Of a DNA stretch of 64,000 nucleotides, positions 36,261 through 44,648 are shown piece by piece. Source of the DNA: Pseudomonas sp. QS1027 (GTDB lineage Bacteria > Pseudomonadota > Gammaproteobacteria > Pseudomonadales > Pseudomonadaceae); contig NZ_PHSU01000032.1 in the NCBI RefSeq assembly GCF_002814235.1, forward strand, positions 39,097 to 103,096, in the 5' to 3' direction. Both the position numbers and the translations under genes were made by a program. The notes beneath the pieces were generated by a model, which saw only the letters and a program-made list of their open reading frames with translations, made no database searches and was not told where the DNA came from. Position 1 is the stretch's first letter. The number at the start of each line of letters is the position of its first letter.

Positions 36261-36289
36261 TTGATACAACAAGCTGTATGTTTATACAG
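36261..36289 (+). promoter_or_regulatory. LexA-type SOS box overlapping a promoter upstream of topB
   Basis: CTGTATGTTTATACAG (36274-36289) has the CTG-N10-CAG form of a LexA box and agrees with the gammaproteobacterial consensus CTGTATATATATACAG at 14 of 16 positions. It overlaps the -10 of a possible promoter: TTGATA (36261-36266), 16 bp, TATACA (36283-36288). The next gene in that direction is topB, about 75 bp downstream. Confidence 0.6.
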
Positions 36290-36363
36290 ATAATGATTGC
36301 CCGAACGCTCGACACTGAGCATGCTGTGCAACTTCAAGACCCCGCGATGAAATGAGAGTGGTT

Positions 36364-38310
36364 ATGCGGTTGTTCCTCTGTGAAAAGCCCTCCCAGGCCA
36401 AGGATATTGCCGCCGTGCTCGGTGCGACCCGCCGTGGCGACGGCTGCTGGGTGGGGCCGAATGCCACTGTCACCTGGTGCATCGGCCATCTGCTGGAAAC
36501 CGCCCCGCCGGATGCCTACGACGCCCGCTACAAACGCTGGGTGCTGGCCGACCTGCCGATCGTTCCGGAAAAATGGAAGATGCAGGTCAAACCCAAGACC
36601 GCCAGTCAGTACAAGGCGGTCAAACGCCTGCTGGGCGAGGCCGATGAGCTGGTGATTGCCACCGACGCCGACCGTGAAGGGGAAATGATCGCCCGTGAGC
36701 TGGTCGAACATTGTCGCTATCGCGGGCCGATCCAGCGGCTCTGGCTGTCGGCACTGGACGATGCCTCGATCCGCAAGGCGCTGGCGGCGCTCAAGCCCGG
36801 CGGCGAGACCTTCTCGCTTTATCACTCGGCCCTGGGCCGCTCGCGGGCCGACTGGCTGATCGGCATGAACATGAGCCGCCTGTTCACCCTGCTCGGCCGC
36901 CAGTCCGGTTATCAGGGTGTGTTACCGGTGGGGCGGGTACAGACACCAACCCTGCGCCTGGTCGTGGACCGCGATCGCAGCATCGCCGACTTCGTGCCGG
37001 TGGCTTACTGGGCGATCGACGTGCACCTGCTGCACGACGGCCAGCCCTTTATCGCACAGTGGCGAGCGCCGCAGGACGCCTGTGACGATCAGGACCGTTG
37101 CCTCAACCAGACCCTCGCCCAACAGGCGGCCGCAGACATGAGCGCGGCGTCCAGCGCCAGGGTGGTGAAGCTCAAGACCGAGCGGATTCGCGAGGCTGCA
37201 CCCCTGCCCTTCGACCTTGGCACCTTGCAGGAAGTCTGTTCGAAAAGGCTTGGGCTGGGCGCCCAGGAGACACTGGATATTGCCCAGGCGTTGTACGAAA
37301 CCCACAAGGTCATCACCTACCCGCGCAGCGATTGCGGCTTTCTGCCCCTGAGTCAGCATGGCGACGCCGGCCGGGTATTGGCGGCGCTGGAACGGGCTGA
37401 TCCGAGCCTGGGCAAACTGGCGCCCTATCTCGATCCGACGCGCCGTTCGCGAGCCTGGAACGATGCCAAGGTCACCGCCCACCACGGCATTATCCCGACG
37501 GGCACGGGCGCCAGCCTGGAACGTTTGCAGGGCAAGCCGCGCGCCGTCTACAGCCTGATTCGCGCCCGTTACCTGGCGCAGTTCCTGCCCAATCACGAAT
37601 ACGACCGGACCCAGGCCGATTTCGACTGTGCGGCGCAGGCATTGCGAGCCGTGGGCAAACAGATCGTCGAGCCGGGCTGGAAACGCGCCCTGCCTGAAGC
37701 CCTGGCGCCGGCCAAGGGCCGCGAAGCCCCCGAGCCTCAGGCCTTGCCGGCGTTGCGCGAAGGCACCGAGTGCGCGGTGAGCCGGATCGACCTCAAGGAC
37801 CTCTGGACCCAACCGCCAAAACCTTTCACCGAGGGCGACCTGATCAAGGCGATGAAAAACGTCGCCAAGTATGTGGAAGACCCGCGCCTCAAACAGAAAC
37901 TCAAGGACACCACCGGTATCGGCACTGAAGCGACCCGCGCCGGCATCATCCAGGGCCTGCTCGATCGCAGTTACCTGGTCAAGCACGGCAAAAGCCTGTC
38001 GGCGACCCCGGCGGCCTTCAGCCTGATCGATGCGGTCCCCCGGGCGATTGCCGACCCGGGCACCACGGCGATCTGGGAACAGGCGCTGGACATGGTGCAA
38101 AGCGGCGAGATGAGCCTGGAAGAGTTTGTCGCCAAGCAGGCGGCCTGGATGAGCAAGCAGGTGGGCCGCTGTGTCGAGTTGAAGTTGCAGATCACGATGC
38201 CGGCCGGGATGGCGGCACAAGGGGCGGCGCCCTGGAAGAAGAAGCGCAAGGCGGCGGGAACCAAGACAGGCAGGACCCGACGGACGCCGAAGTCAGCGGC
38301 CAGTTCCTGA
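36364..38310 (+). CDS. topB: DNA topoisomerase III
   Basis: A 648-residue type IA topoisomerase. The TOPRIM start is MRLFLCEKPSQAKDIAAVLG with the acidic cluster ATDADREGEMIA; the active-site tyrosine is Y319 in VITYPRSDC. A basic C-terminal tail (WKKKRKAAGTKTG) replaces zinc ribbons. TopB decatenates replication intermediates and works with RecQ helicases. The ATG at 36364 is preferred over 36352 because GAGAG lies seven bases upstream. The LexA-like box upstream suggests SOS inducibility, which is not a feature I know for this gene. Confidence 0.95.
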   Translation: MRLFLCEKPSQAKDIAAVLGATRRGDGCWVGPNATVTWCIGHLLETAPPDAYDARYKRWVLADLPIVPEKWKMQVKPKTASQYKAVKRLLGEADELVIATDADREGEMIARELVEHCRYRGPIQRLWLSALDDASIRKALAALKPGGETFSLYHSALGRSRADWLIGMNMSRLFTLLGRQSGYQGVLPVGRVQTPTLRLVVDRDRSIADFVPVAYWAIDVHLLHDGQPFIAQWRAPQDACDDQDRCLNQTLAQQAAADMSAASSARVVKLKTERIREAAPLPFDLGTLQEVCSKRLGLGAQETLDIAQALYETHKVITYPRSDCGFLPLSQHGDAGRVLAALERADPSLGKLAPYLDPTRRSRAWNDAKVTAHHGIIPTGTGASLERLQGKPRAVYSLIRARYLAQFLPNHEYDRTQADFDCAAQALRAVGKQIVEPGWKRALPEALAPAKGREAPEPQALPALREGTECAVSRIDLKDLWTQPPKPFTEGDLIKAMKNVAKYVEDPRLKQKLKDTTGIGTEATRAGIIQGLLDRSYLVKHGKSLSATPAAFSLIDAVPRAIADPGTTAIWEQALDMVQSGEMSLEEFVAKQAAWMSKQVGRCVELKLQITMPAGMAAQGAAPWKKKRKAAGTKTGRTRRTPKSAASS

Positions 38311-38311
38311 C

Positions 38312-38349
38312 TGATCGAGCGTTCCCACGCCGGGGCATGGGAACGATCA
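38312..38349. terminator. Palindromic hairpin after topB
   Basis: GATCGAGCGTTCCCACGCC and an imperfect inverted copy (GGCATGGGAACGATC) form a long stem directly after the topB stop. The GTTCCCACGC core is a common Pseudomonas 3'-end repeat. It lies between convergent genes. Confidence 0.65.
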
Positions 38350-38384
38350 AAGCAGGGCTCAAGCGAGGGTCATTGCTGCTGTCG

Positions 38385-38939
38385 TCACTTCACCTTTCTG
38401 CTCAGGTCATCGACGTTGCGTTTCAGACTTTCCAGATCGCGCTGCTGGTCACTGACATCGCGCTTGAGACTGGACAACTCGCTGGAGCTCGAACTGGAGC
38501 TTGAGCCTGAACTGCGCTTGAGATCGTCCACCTGGCTGGCCAGCTTTTCGATAGTGCGATCCTGATCGCTGACACTGCGCTTGAGGCCGGAAAGATCGCT
38601 GCTGTTCGAACTGGAGCTGGAGCTGGCACCACTGTTGCGCTTGAGCTCCTCGATGACACGTGCCTGATCATTGATGATCTTCTTCAGGCTCTCCAGTTCG
38701 TCGGCATTGTGCTTCTGCTGGCTTTGCATCTTTTGCAGATCATCCACCGTGAAGTCGGTGCTGCGCAGCGAATGCCCGGAACCCGTACCGCCATGGGTCG
38801 CAGCGAGATGATCAAAACCCGAGGCACTGAGGCTATCGACCTCTACCGCAGCCTGAGCAGGAAGCACCATGCCACCCAACAGAAGTACCAACAAGCCGGT
38901 GGCGGGAATCGTGAACGAGGGTTTGAAACGAGCGAGCAT
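38385..38939 (-). CDS. Secreted coiled-coil protein with polyserine linkers
   Basis: A 184-residue protein: signal peptide (MLARFKPSFTIPATGLLVLL, cleavage near AQAA), a short unique region, then three related helical repeats of the form LKxxxxDQxRxIExLxxxVDDLKR joined by Ser-rich linkers (SSSSSSNSS, then SSSSSSSS). The heptad spacing of Leu, Ile and Val predicts coiled coil. The repeats at about 75-100, 110-140 and 150-184 look like internal duplications. The start at 38939 gives the clean signal peptide. The function is unknown; the form suggests a periplasmic spacer or scaffold. Confidence 0.75.
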   Translation of the reverse strand: MLARFKPSFTIPATGLLVLLLGGMVLPAQAAVEVDSLSASGFDHLAATHGGTGSGHSLRSTDFTVDDLQKMQSQQKHNADELESLKKIINDQARVIEELKRNSGASSSSSSNSSDLSGLKRSVSDQDRTIEKLASQVDDLKRSSGSSSSSSSSELSSLKRDVSDQQRDLESLKRNVDDLSRKVK

Positions 38940-39035
38940 CACTGGGCGTCCTTGTGAAGTGCCGAGATGGCACATAGCTATGATTCACTTTTCCAGAAGT
39001 GGTTCCCCGCCCGCGCCCCCAAGAGCCGATGAATT

Positions 39036-39929
39036 TCAGCCCCGCGCCTGGCTGCCATACACCGCGAAGGAGAACGCCAGGTACGCCGCCAGGGTCGAGG
39101 TCATGTCACCGACGTCAGTGGTTGGATTGACCTCGGTAATGGCCATCGCCGCACAGTGCGGGGCGAGCAACTCGACCATCTCCAGTGCTTCGGCGGAACT
39201 GATACCGCCCGGCTCGTGAGCACCGGCACCAGGCGCGAAGGCCGGATCGATGGCATCGATGTCGAACGACAGGAACAGATGATCGGCCCCCTTGACCCGC
39301 TCGAGAATCCGCTCGACCGTAGCCTGCGGACCAAGCCGCAGGACTTCCCGCGCACTCAGGTGGATCAGGTCGTTGTCATGCTTGAAGCGACCCGAAGCGG
39401 GAAAGTTGAAGTGCCGCTCGCAGACCTGGATGCAGTCCAGCGCATGGATCTGTTCCAGCTCCAAGGCCCGACGCATGCCGCTCGATTGACTGAAGCGACC
39501 TTGCTTGACGCTGTCATCCATCAGGTCCAGGTGCGCGTCGAAATGGATCACGCCGATACGCCCTTCCAGTGCCTGGCAGACACCCTGGGCCACGGGGAAC
39601 AACAGGCTGTCGTCGCCGCCGATGACCACCGGCACCCGGCCGGCCTCGATCGATTGGCACACCGCCTGGCTGGTGGCGAGGAAGGTCTTCTGGGTGTCAT
39701 GGGGGACCACCGCGACATCACCACGATCCACCAGCAGATGCTCGCCGACCTCCATGAAGCTGTCGGTCTCCAGGCAATAGACCTTGCCGTCCTGGATCCG
39801 CATATTGATCCACTTGGCGCTTTCCCGCACCCGCGCCGGGGCGAAGCGCGAGCCCGGCCAGCCCAGGGTCGACTCCCCGTCGAAAGGGACGCCCAGCAGA
39901 TCGAATTGACGCTTGTCGCGAGTACTCAT
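39036..39929 (-). CDS. Arginase/agmatinase-family ureohydrolase with altered metal motif
   Basis: A 297-residue ureohydrolase. The family motifs are FDAHLDLMD (D131, H133, D135) and SFDIDAIDP (D223, D225), which bind the binuclear manganese. The first motif, normally GGDHS, is GGDDS here: D107 replaces the metal-binding His. The substrate is therefore uncertain among agmatine, guanidino acids, formiminoglutamate and related compounds. GGAGACATC precedes the ATG at 39929. It is the last gene after a polar amino-acid ABC transporter, which probably imports its substrate. Confidence 0.85.
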   Translation of the reverse strand: MSTRDKRQFDLLGVPFDGESTLGWPGSRFAPARVRESAKWINMRIQDGKVYCLETDSFMEVGEHLLVDRGDVAVVPHDTQKTFLATSQAVCQSIEAGRVPVVIGGDDSLLFPVAQGVCQALEGRIGVIHFDAHLDLMDDSVKQGRFSQSSGMRRALELEQIHALDCIQVCERHFNFPASGRFKHDNDLIHLSAREVLRLGPQATVERILERVKGADHLFLSFDIDAIDPAFAPGAGAHEPGGISSAEALEMVELLAPHCAAMAITEVNPTTDVGDMTSTLAAYLAFSFAVYGSQARG

Positions 39930-39972
39930 GGCAGATGTCTCCGGATAGTTGGACAAAGAGGGGAACGACCGC

Positions 39973-40665
39973 TCAGCCCCGACGTGGTTGCAGATAGCTG
40001 GCCCAGCGCTGTTGTGCGAAACGGAAAGCCACCACCAGCACCATCGTCAGGCCCAGGTACAGGGCGCCGGCGGTGACATAGGGTTCGAACTGGATGTAGT
40101 GATTGAGGGTGATGTTGCGCGCCACCCCGGTGATTTCCATCAGGGTGACGGTGCTGGCAAGCGAGGTGGCATGCAGCATCATGATGGTCTCGTTGCCGTA
40201 CAACGACAGGGTCCGGGTCAGCATCGCCGGCAGCATGATGCGACGCAGCAGGGTCCAGGGCGTCATGCCGTAGGCCCGCGCCGCTTCGATCTCGCCGGGC
40301 GGCAAGTGACGCAGGCCGCCAGCGAAGATTTCCGTGGTGTAGGCCGTGGTATTGAGGATAAAAGCCAGCAACACGCAGAACAGCGGATTGGACAGCCAGA
40401 CCCACAACACGCTGCCACGCAACAGGTCGAACTGGGCCAGCCCGTAGTAGATCAGGAACAGCTGGATCAGCAGCGGCGTACCGCGAAACACCAGGGTGTA
40501 GGCTGCCACGCTATTACGCAGCCACGGGTTGGCCGCGTTGCGCGCCACCGCCAGGGCCAGGGCGAGAAAGAAGCTGATGCCCAGTGCAACCACGGTCAGC
40601 AGCAAGGTCAGTTGCAGGCCCTGGGCATAGAGGTCCAGGTTGTCGTAGATCACATCCCAATTCAT
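39973..40665 (-). CDS. Polar amino-acid ABC permease, HisM/ArtM-like
   Basis: A 230-residue permease of the HisM/OccM type with about five helices, FRGTPLLIQLFLIYYGL and the ATPase-docking loop RHLPPGEIEAARAYGMTPW. It overlaps the partner permease gene by 4 bp. The pair would transport a basic or guanidino amino acid. Confidence 0.9.
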   Translation of the reverse strand: MNWDVIYDNLDLYAQGLQLTLLLTVVALGISFFLALALAVARNAANPWLRNSVAAYTLVFRGTPLLIQLFLIYYGLAQFDLLRGSVLWVWLSNPLFCVLLAFILNTTAYTTEIFAGGLRHLPPGEIEAARAYGMTPWTLLRRIMLPAMLTRTLSLYGNETIMMLHATSLASTVTLMEITGVARNITLNHYIQFEPYVTAGALYLGLTMVLVVAFRFAQQRWASYLQPRRG

Positions 40666-41351
40666 CGCGCCAACTCCCGAACGCCTTGCGAGTAACGTTT
40701 GCCCAGCCAGCCGACCAGGGCCAGGGACAGCACCGCGATCAGCAGGTAGAAACCGCCCGCCAACAGATAGAAAGTGAAGGGCTTGCCGGTGGCTTCGGCG
40801 GCGCCCTTGGCCCGGAACATGATGTCTTGCAGGCCGATCAGCGAGACCAGCGCGGTAGCCTTGACCAGCACCAGCCAGTTATTGGTGAAGCCGGGCAAGG
40901 CCAGGCGCACCATCTGCGGCAGGATGATGCTGCGCAAGGTCTTCACCCGCCCCAGGCCATAGGCTTGCGCCGCCTCCAACTGGCCCGCTGGAATCCCTTC
41001 CAGCGCACCGCGAAAGGTCTCGGTCATATAGGCCCCGAAGATCACCCCCAGGGTCAGCGCCCCGGACAGGAACGGGCTCGGATCGACGTTGTACCGGCCA
41101 CCCGCCGCGCCGATCCATTGGTTGAGCAAGGCCGGCAGGCTGTAGAACATCAACAGCATCAGCACCAGGTCGGGAATGCCCCGCACCAGGGTGGTGTAGA
41201 TCTCGGCCAGCACGCGCAATGTCCGATGCTCCGAACGCTTGCACAACGCCCCGGCCAGACCCAGGACCACCGCCAGGGCCAGGGACGTCAGGGCCAACTG
41301 GAAAGTGATCCAGCCGGCGCTCAAGACACTGCTGATGTAGTCGCTCAACAT
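40662..41351 (-). CDS. Polar amino-acid ABC permease, HisQ/ArtQ-like
   Basis: A 229-residue permease with TTLVRGIPDLVLMLLMFY and the docking loop EGIPAGQLEAAQAYGLGR. It lies 5 bp after the binding-protein gene and overlaps the HisM-like gene. Confidence 0.9.
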   Translation of the reverse strand: MLSDYISSVLSAGWITFQLALTSLALAVVLGLAGALCKRSEHRTLRVLAEIYTTLVRGIPDLVLMLLMFYSLPALLNQWIGAAGGRYNVDPSPFLSGALTLGVIFGAYMTETFRGALEGIPAGQLEAAQAYGLGRVKTLRSIILPQMVRLALPGFTNNWLVLVKATALVSLIGLQDIMFRAKGAAEATGKPFTFYLLAGGFYLLIAVLSLALVGWLGKRYSQGVRELAR

Positions 41352-41356
41352 GGGCG

Positions 41357-42118
41357 TTACTGCGCGCCGAAGTATTTGCGGTTGAGGGCGTCGAGCTTGC
41401 CACTGTCACGCACTTCGCCCAGGCCCTCGTTGATCTGCTTGAGCAACGTGGCGTTCTTCTGGTTGATGGCAATAGCCACGCCTTCGCCGAACTCGGGAGC
41501 GTCCTTGCCGGTAAACAGCGGACCGACCAGTTCGAAGTCCTTGCCGCTGTCACCCTTCAGGAAGCTGTGGGTGATCTGCGCCTGATAACTCATGTGCACA
41601 TCGGCACGCCCGCTGCTCAGTTCGAGATAAGGCGCGCTGCCGCTGTCGTAGCGCTTGATGGTGCTCTGTGTGTAGTTCTTGGTGACGTAGGCATCCATCG
41701 GCGTGCCGGTCTGCACCGCAATCACCTTGCCCTTGAGGCCCTCGGGCGAGATCGTCAGGTTGGCGCCCTTGTGCGCGACAAAGCGAAACACCGGGTGGTC
41801 GTAGACATCGCTGAACGCGAGGATCTTGCGCCGCGCCTGGGTAACGGTGAGTTGCGAGATCAGTGCGTCGTACTTGTTGCTGATCAGGCCGGGAATCATG
41901 CCGTCCCAGGCCGCGTTGATAATCTTGCAATCGAGCTTGGCCGCATCACAGACGGCCTGGGCCAGTTCGACGTCATAGCCGACCAGCTTGCCGGTGCCGT
42001 CCACCGATTCGAAGGGCGGGAACGTCGCGTCGGTGGCGATGGTGATCGGCTCTGCCAGGGCGCCGGTAGCGACTGCCATTGAGAAGGTGGCGAACAACAG
42101 CTTGGAAATACGGTTCAT
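41357..42118 (-). CDS. Amino-acid ABC periplasmic binding protein, HisJ/LAO-like
   Basis: A 253-residue periplasmic protein with a Sec signal ending at GALA and the family-3 binding-protein opening ITIATDATFPPFESVDGTGK. Residues such as the D in VGYDVELA match the ligand-clamping region of lysine/arginine/ornithine and histidine binders. AGGACGC precedes the ATG. It is separated from the upstream Lrp gene by 202 bp, which holds no obvious gene and may carry a separate promoter. Confidence 0.9.
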   Translation of the reverse strand: MNRISKLLFATFSMAVATGALAEPITIATDATFPPFESVDGTGKLVGYDVELAQAVCDAAKLDCKIINAAWDGMIPGLISNKYDALISQLTVTQARRKILAFSDVYDHPVFRFVAHKGANLTISPEGLKGKVIAVQTGTPMDAYVTKNYTQSTIKRYDSGSAPYLELSSGRADVHMSYQAQITHSFLKGDSGKDFELVGPLFTGKDAPEFGEGVAIAINQKNATLLKQINEGLGEVRDSGKLDALNRKYFGAQ

Positions 42119-42320
42119 AAGTGCGTCCTAGGGTTGGGTCGTAGGTTTGGCAGTGTTGAACAGCGGCATGGCAGCGCCGTTGAAACAGCGTCTTTTCAGG
42201 GTTACAGGCTAACGTCGAGGCCTTGGATCTATCCGTCGTAAACGCCGATTGTCACGCGGGATACGGCTGTTTTTCCGAACCGGCTACAGCGGCTTCGGCT
42301 GGGTGTTTTGGAGCTCCGGC

Positions 42321-42824
42321 TCAAGGCAGAAAAGCACTCGCGGGCACGACCGACTGCTTCACGCAGGCCAGGGTCGGATGGCTGACCAGGCGATCGATAT
42401 GCAGCTCGACATCGTTGAACCATTGCTCGGTCAGCACCCGGTAATGCTCCAGGTCACGGCAGTGCATGCGCAGGCAATAATCAAAGGCGCCACCGACCAA
42501 TTGGCACTCGATCACCTCACGGCTTTCACACATCTTCGACTCGAAAGCCCGTTGCGCCACACGGCCGTTCTGGTTGGAGAGCGCCACCATCACCAGCAGC
42601 GAAACGCCGGGCGACAACCGTGGCAGGTCGATAATCGCGCCGTAGCCACGGATAACCCCGAGCTTCTCCAGCTTGCGCACACGCTCCAGACAAGGGCGGG
42701 GCGTCAGGTGCACCCGTTCGGAGAGTTCCTGGTAGGTGATACGGCCTTCATCCCGGAGGATGTCGAGGATCGCGACATCGATACGATCCAGGGCCAGCGG
42801 TACATCGTTCATGACTCGCGACAT
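42321..42824 (-). CDS. Lrp/AsnC-family regulator
   Basis: A 167-residue regulator with an N-terminal helix-turn-helix (LDRIDVAILDILRDEGRITY, then LTPRPCLERVRKLEKLG) and a C-terminal RAM ligand domain. The start at 42824 has GTAGGAC upstream. Located between the ATPase and binding-protein genes of the ABC system, it probably senses the imported amino acid or a product. Confidence 0.9.
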   Translation of the reverse strand: MSRVMNDVPLALDRIDVAILDILRDEGRITYQELSERVHLTPRPCLERVRKLEKLGVIRGYGAIIDLPRLSPGVSLLVMVALSNQNGRVAQRAFESKMCESREVIECQLVGGAFDYCLRMHCRDLEHYRVLTEQWFNDVELHIDRLVSHPTLACVKQSVVPASAFLP

Positions 42825-42833
42825 GGCGGCGTC

Positions 42834-43604
42834 CTACTTCAAACGGCCGGAAAGAAACTGCTGCAAGCGCTCGCTGCGCGGCTGCTCGAACAACTGCGCC
42901 GGGGTGCCCTGTTCTTCGATTCGGCCCTGGTGCAGGAACAACGCCTGGGTCGACAGATGCCGGGCAAAACCCATCTCGTGGGTCACCACCACCATGGTCC
43001 GGCCCTCCTCGGCCAGGGTCTGCATGACCTTGAGCACTTCACCGACCAGCTCGGGGTCGAGCGCGGAAGTCGGCTCGTCGAACAGCATCACCTCGGGCTC
43101 CATGCACAGGGCCCGGGCAATGGCCACGCGTTGCTGCTGGCCGCCAGACAGTTGCGCGGGATACTGGCCATGACAGGAGGGCTTCAGGCCGACCTTGTGC
43201 AGATAGGCTTCACCACGCTCGCGAGCCTCGGCCTTGCTCAGGCCGTGCACGTACATCGGCGCCTCCATGACGTTTTCCAGCACGGTCATGTGCGACCACA
43301 GGCAGAAGTTCTGGAAGACCATGGCCAGGCGTCCGCGCATGCGCTGCAACTGCGCCGGGTCCTGGGCCCGCAACGAACCGCTGCGCCGATCGCGGCGGGT
43401 ATTGAGCAGCTCGCCGTTGACCTGGATGGTCCCGGCGCTGGGGTGCTCCAGCAGATTGATGCAACGCAGAAAGGTACTTTTGCCCGAGCCACTGGAACCG
43501 ATGATGCTCACCACGTCGCCGGACCGGGCAGCAAGACTGACGCCCTTGATCACCTGATGGTCGCCGTAGCTTTTATGCAGATCGGTCACTGCCAGCTTGT
43601 ACAT
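42834..43604 (-). CDS. Amino-acid ABC ATPase, HisP-like
   Basis: A 256-residue ATPase with Walker A GSSGSGKS, signature LSGGQQQR and Walker B VMLFDEPTSALDPE. The ATG at 43604 is preferred because AGGAGCG lies just upstream; an earlier in-frame ATG overlaps that ribosome-binding site. It energises the two permeases encoded downstream. Confidence 0.92.
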   Translation of the reverse strand: MYKLAVTDLHKSYGDHQVIKGVSLAARSGDVVSIIGSSGSGKSTFLRCINLLEHPSAGTIQVNGELLNTRRDRRSGSLRAQDPAQLQRMRGRLAMVFQNFCLWSHMTVLENVMEAPMYVHGLSKAEARERGEAYLHKVGLKPSCHGQYPAQLSGGQQQRVAIARALCMEPEVMLFDEPTSALDPELVGEVLKVMQTLAEEGRTMVVVTHEMGFARHLSTQALFLHQGRIEEQGTPAQLFEQPRSERLQQFLSGRLK

Positions 43605-43646
43605 CGATTCGCTCCTCATGCCAGTGGGAAAGAAAGACCAGCGGGG

Positions 43647-44255
43647 TCAGGCCGGTGGCGGCACGATGACCCACAGCGCCGTGCACACTTCATCCTTCGA
43701 CGGGTTGACCCAGGTGTGCGGATCGCTCGGCGCGAAAGTCAGGGTGTCGCCGGCGCGCAGCAGGTAGGTTTCCTCGGCGACGCGCATCTCCAGGCAGCCG
43801 CTCTGGACGTGCACCAGATCGGCAGCGGCCTTGATCGTGTAGGGTTCGGTGCCGGAACCACCGCCGGGCTCGATCACCGAATAGAGCGCCATCATGTGTT
43901 CGTTGCCGGCGCCGCAGATCAGGTACTCGCGCATGCCCTCGCCGCCCAGGCTGATGGGCGCGCCCTGCCCGGCCGCGACGAAGCGGGTGGACGGCGGCTC
44001 GAACAGCTCGCCCGGCTTGATGCCGATGGCTTCGCAGATCCGCAGCAAGGTCGCCACCGAGGCCTGCACCGTGTCGCGCTCGAAGCGGCTGATGAAGGAC
44101 TTGCTGACGCCGACCTTCTGCGCCACCTCATCGATCAACATGCCCTTGGCCTGGCGCAACGCCCGCAAACGACTGCCGACATTGAACGGATCGGTGCTGC
44201 CCGATGACCCGGTCGCGGTTTCAGCCGCAGGCATTTCGATTTTTTTGCTCGGCAT
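43647..44255 (-). CDS. XRE-cupin transcriptional regulator
   Basis: A 202-residue regulator with an XRE helix-turn-helix (VGSRLRALRQAKGMLIDEVA, then KSFISRFERDTVQASVATLL) and a C-terminal cupin (GTEPYTIKAAADLVHVQSG, then LLRAGDTLTFAPSDPHTW). This PuuR-like architecture usually controls amine or amino-acid catabolic genes. It is first in the operon, and AAGGATC precedes its ATG. The 393 bp on its upstream side (44256-44648) hold no convincing gene; a putative 87-residue plus-strand frame there has no family or ribosome-binding site. Confidence 0.9.
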   Translation of the reverse strand: MPSKKIEMPAAETATGSSGSTDPFNVGSRLRALRQAKGMLIDEVAQKVGVSKSFISRFERDTVQASVATLLRICEAIGIKPGELFEPPSTRFVAAGQGAPISLGGEGMREYLICGAGNEHMMALYSVIEPGGGSGTEPYTIKAAADLVHVQSGCLEMRVAEETYLLRAGDTLTFAPSDPHTWVNPSKDEVCTALWVIVPPPA

Positions 44256-44422
44256 TGGACGATCCTTGAGTTTCCAATTAGATAACTTGATTTTCACTTA
44301 TCAAGAACCGAGCCAAAAATACATAACCCCATATAAACAGGGATAAATGGCTATAAAAAGTCGTTTAGGCGTGTATTCAAAAGGTATAAAAGTGTGAATG
44401 GAGCAACTTATCCGCCCAACAA

Positions 44423-44439
44423 GTTTCCTATTTGGAAAC
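44423..44439. promoter_or_regulatory. GTTTCC/GGAAAC palindrome upstream of the XRE-cupin gene
   Basis: GTTTCC-TATTT-GGAAAC is a perfect 6-bp inverted repeat. A second GGAAAC half-site lies in the 5' leader of the XRE gene (about 44269-44274), and a further inverted repeat CTTGAT...ATCAAG lies at 44286-44305. These may be autoregulatory sites. Confidence 0.35.
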
Positions 44440-44648
44440 CTCACACCAGACAGGTCGAGCATCGGGCGAGAGAGAAAAGAAGCCGGATGATTGATCGATT
44501 TTGGGGCGTCATGACTGTTCGTGGTGCACCCACAGCGTCAAAACGGGAAGGAAGCAGGAGGGGAATTGGGCGGGGCTCGGCACTGTTACGGGCAGTGACC
44601 TTCACCCCGCCGAGCAGCACGGAGGACGTTTCGATTGCACCCAGGGGC

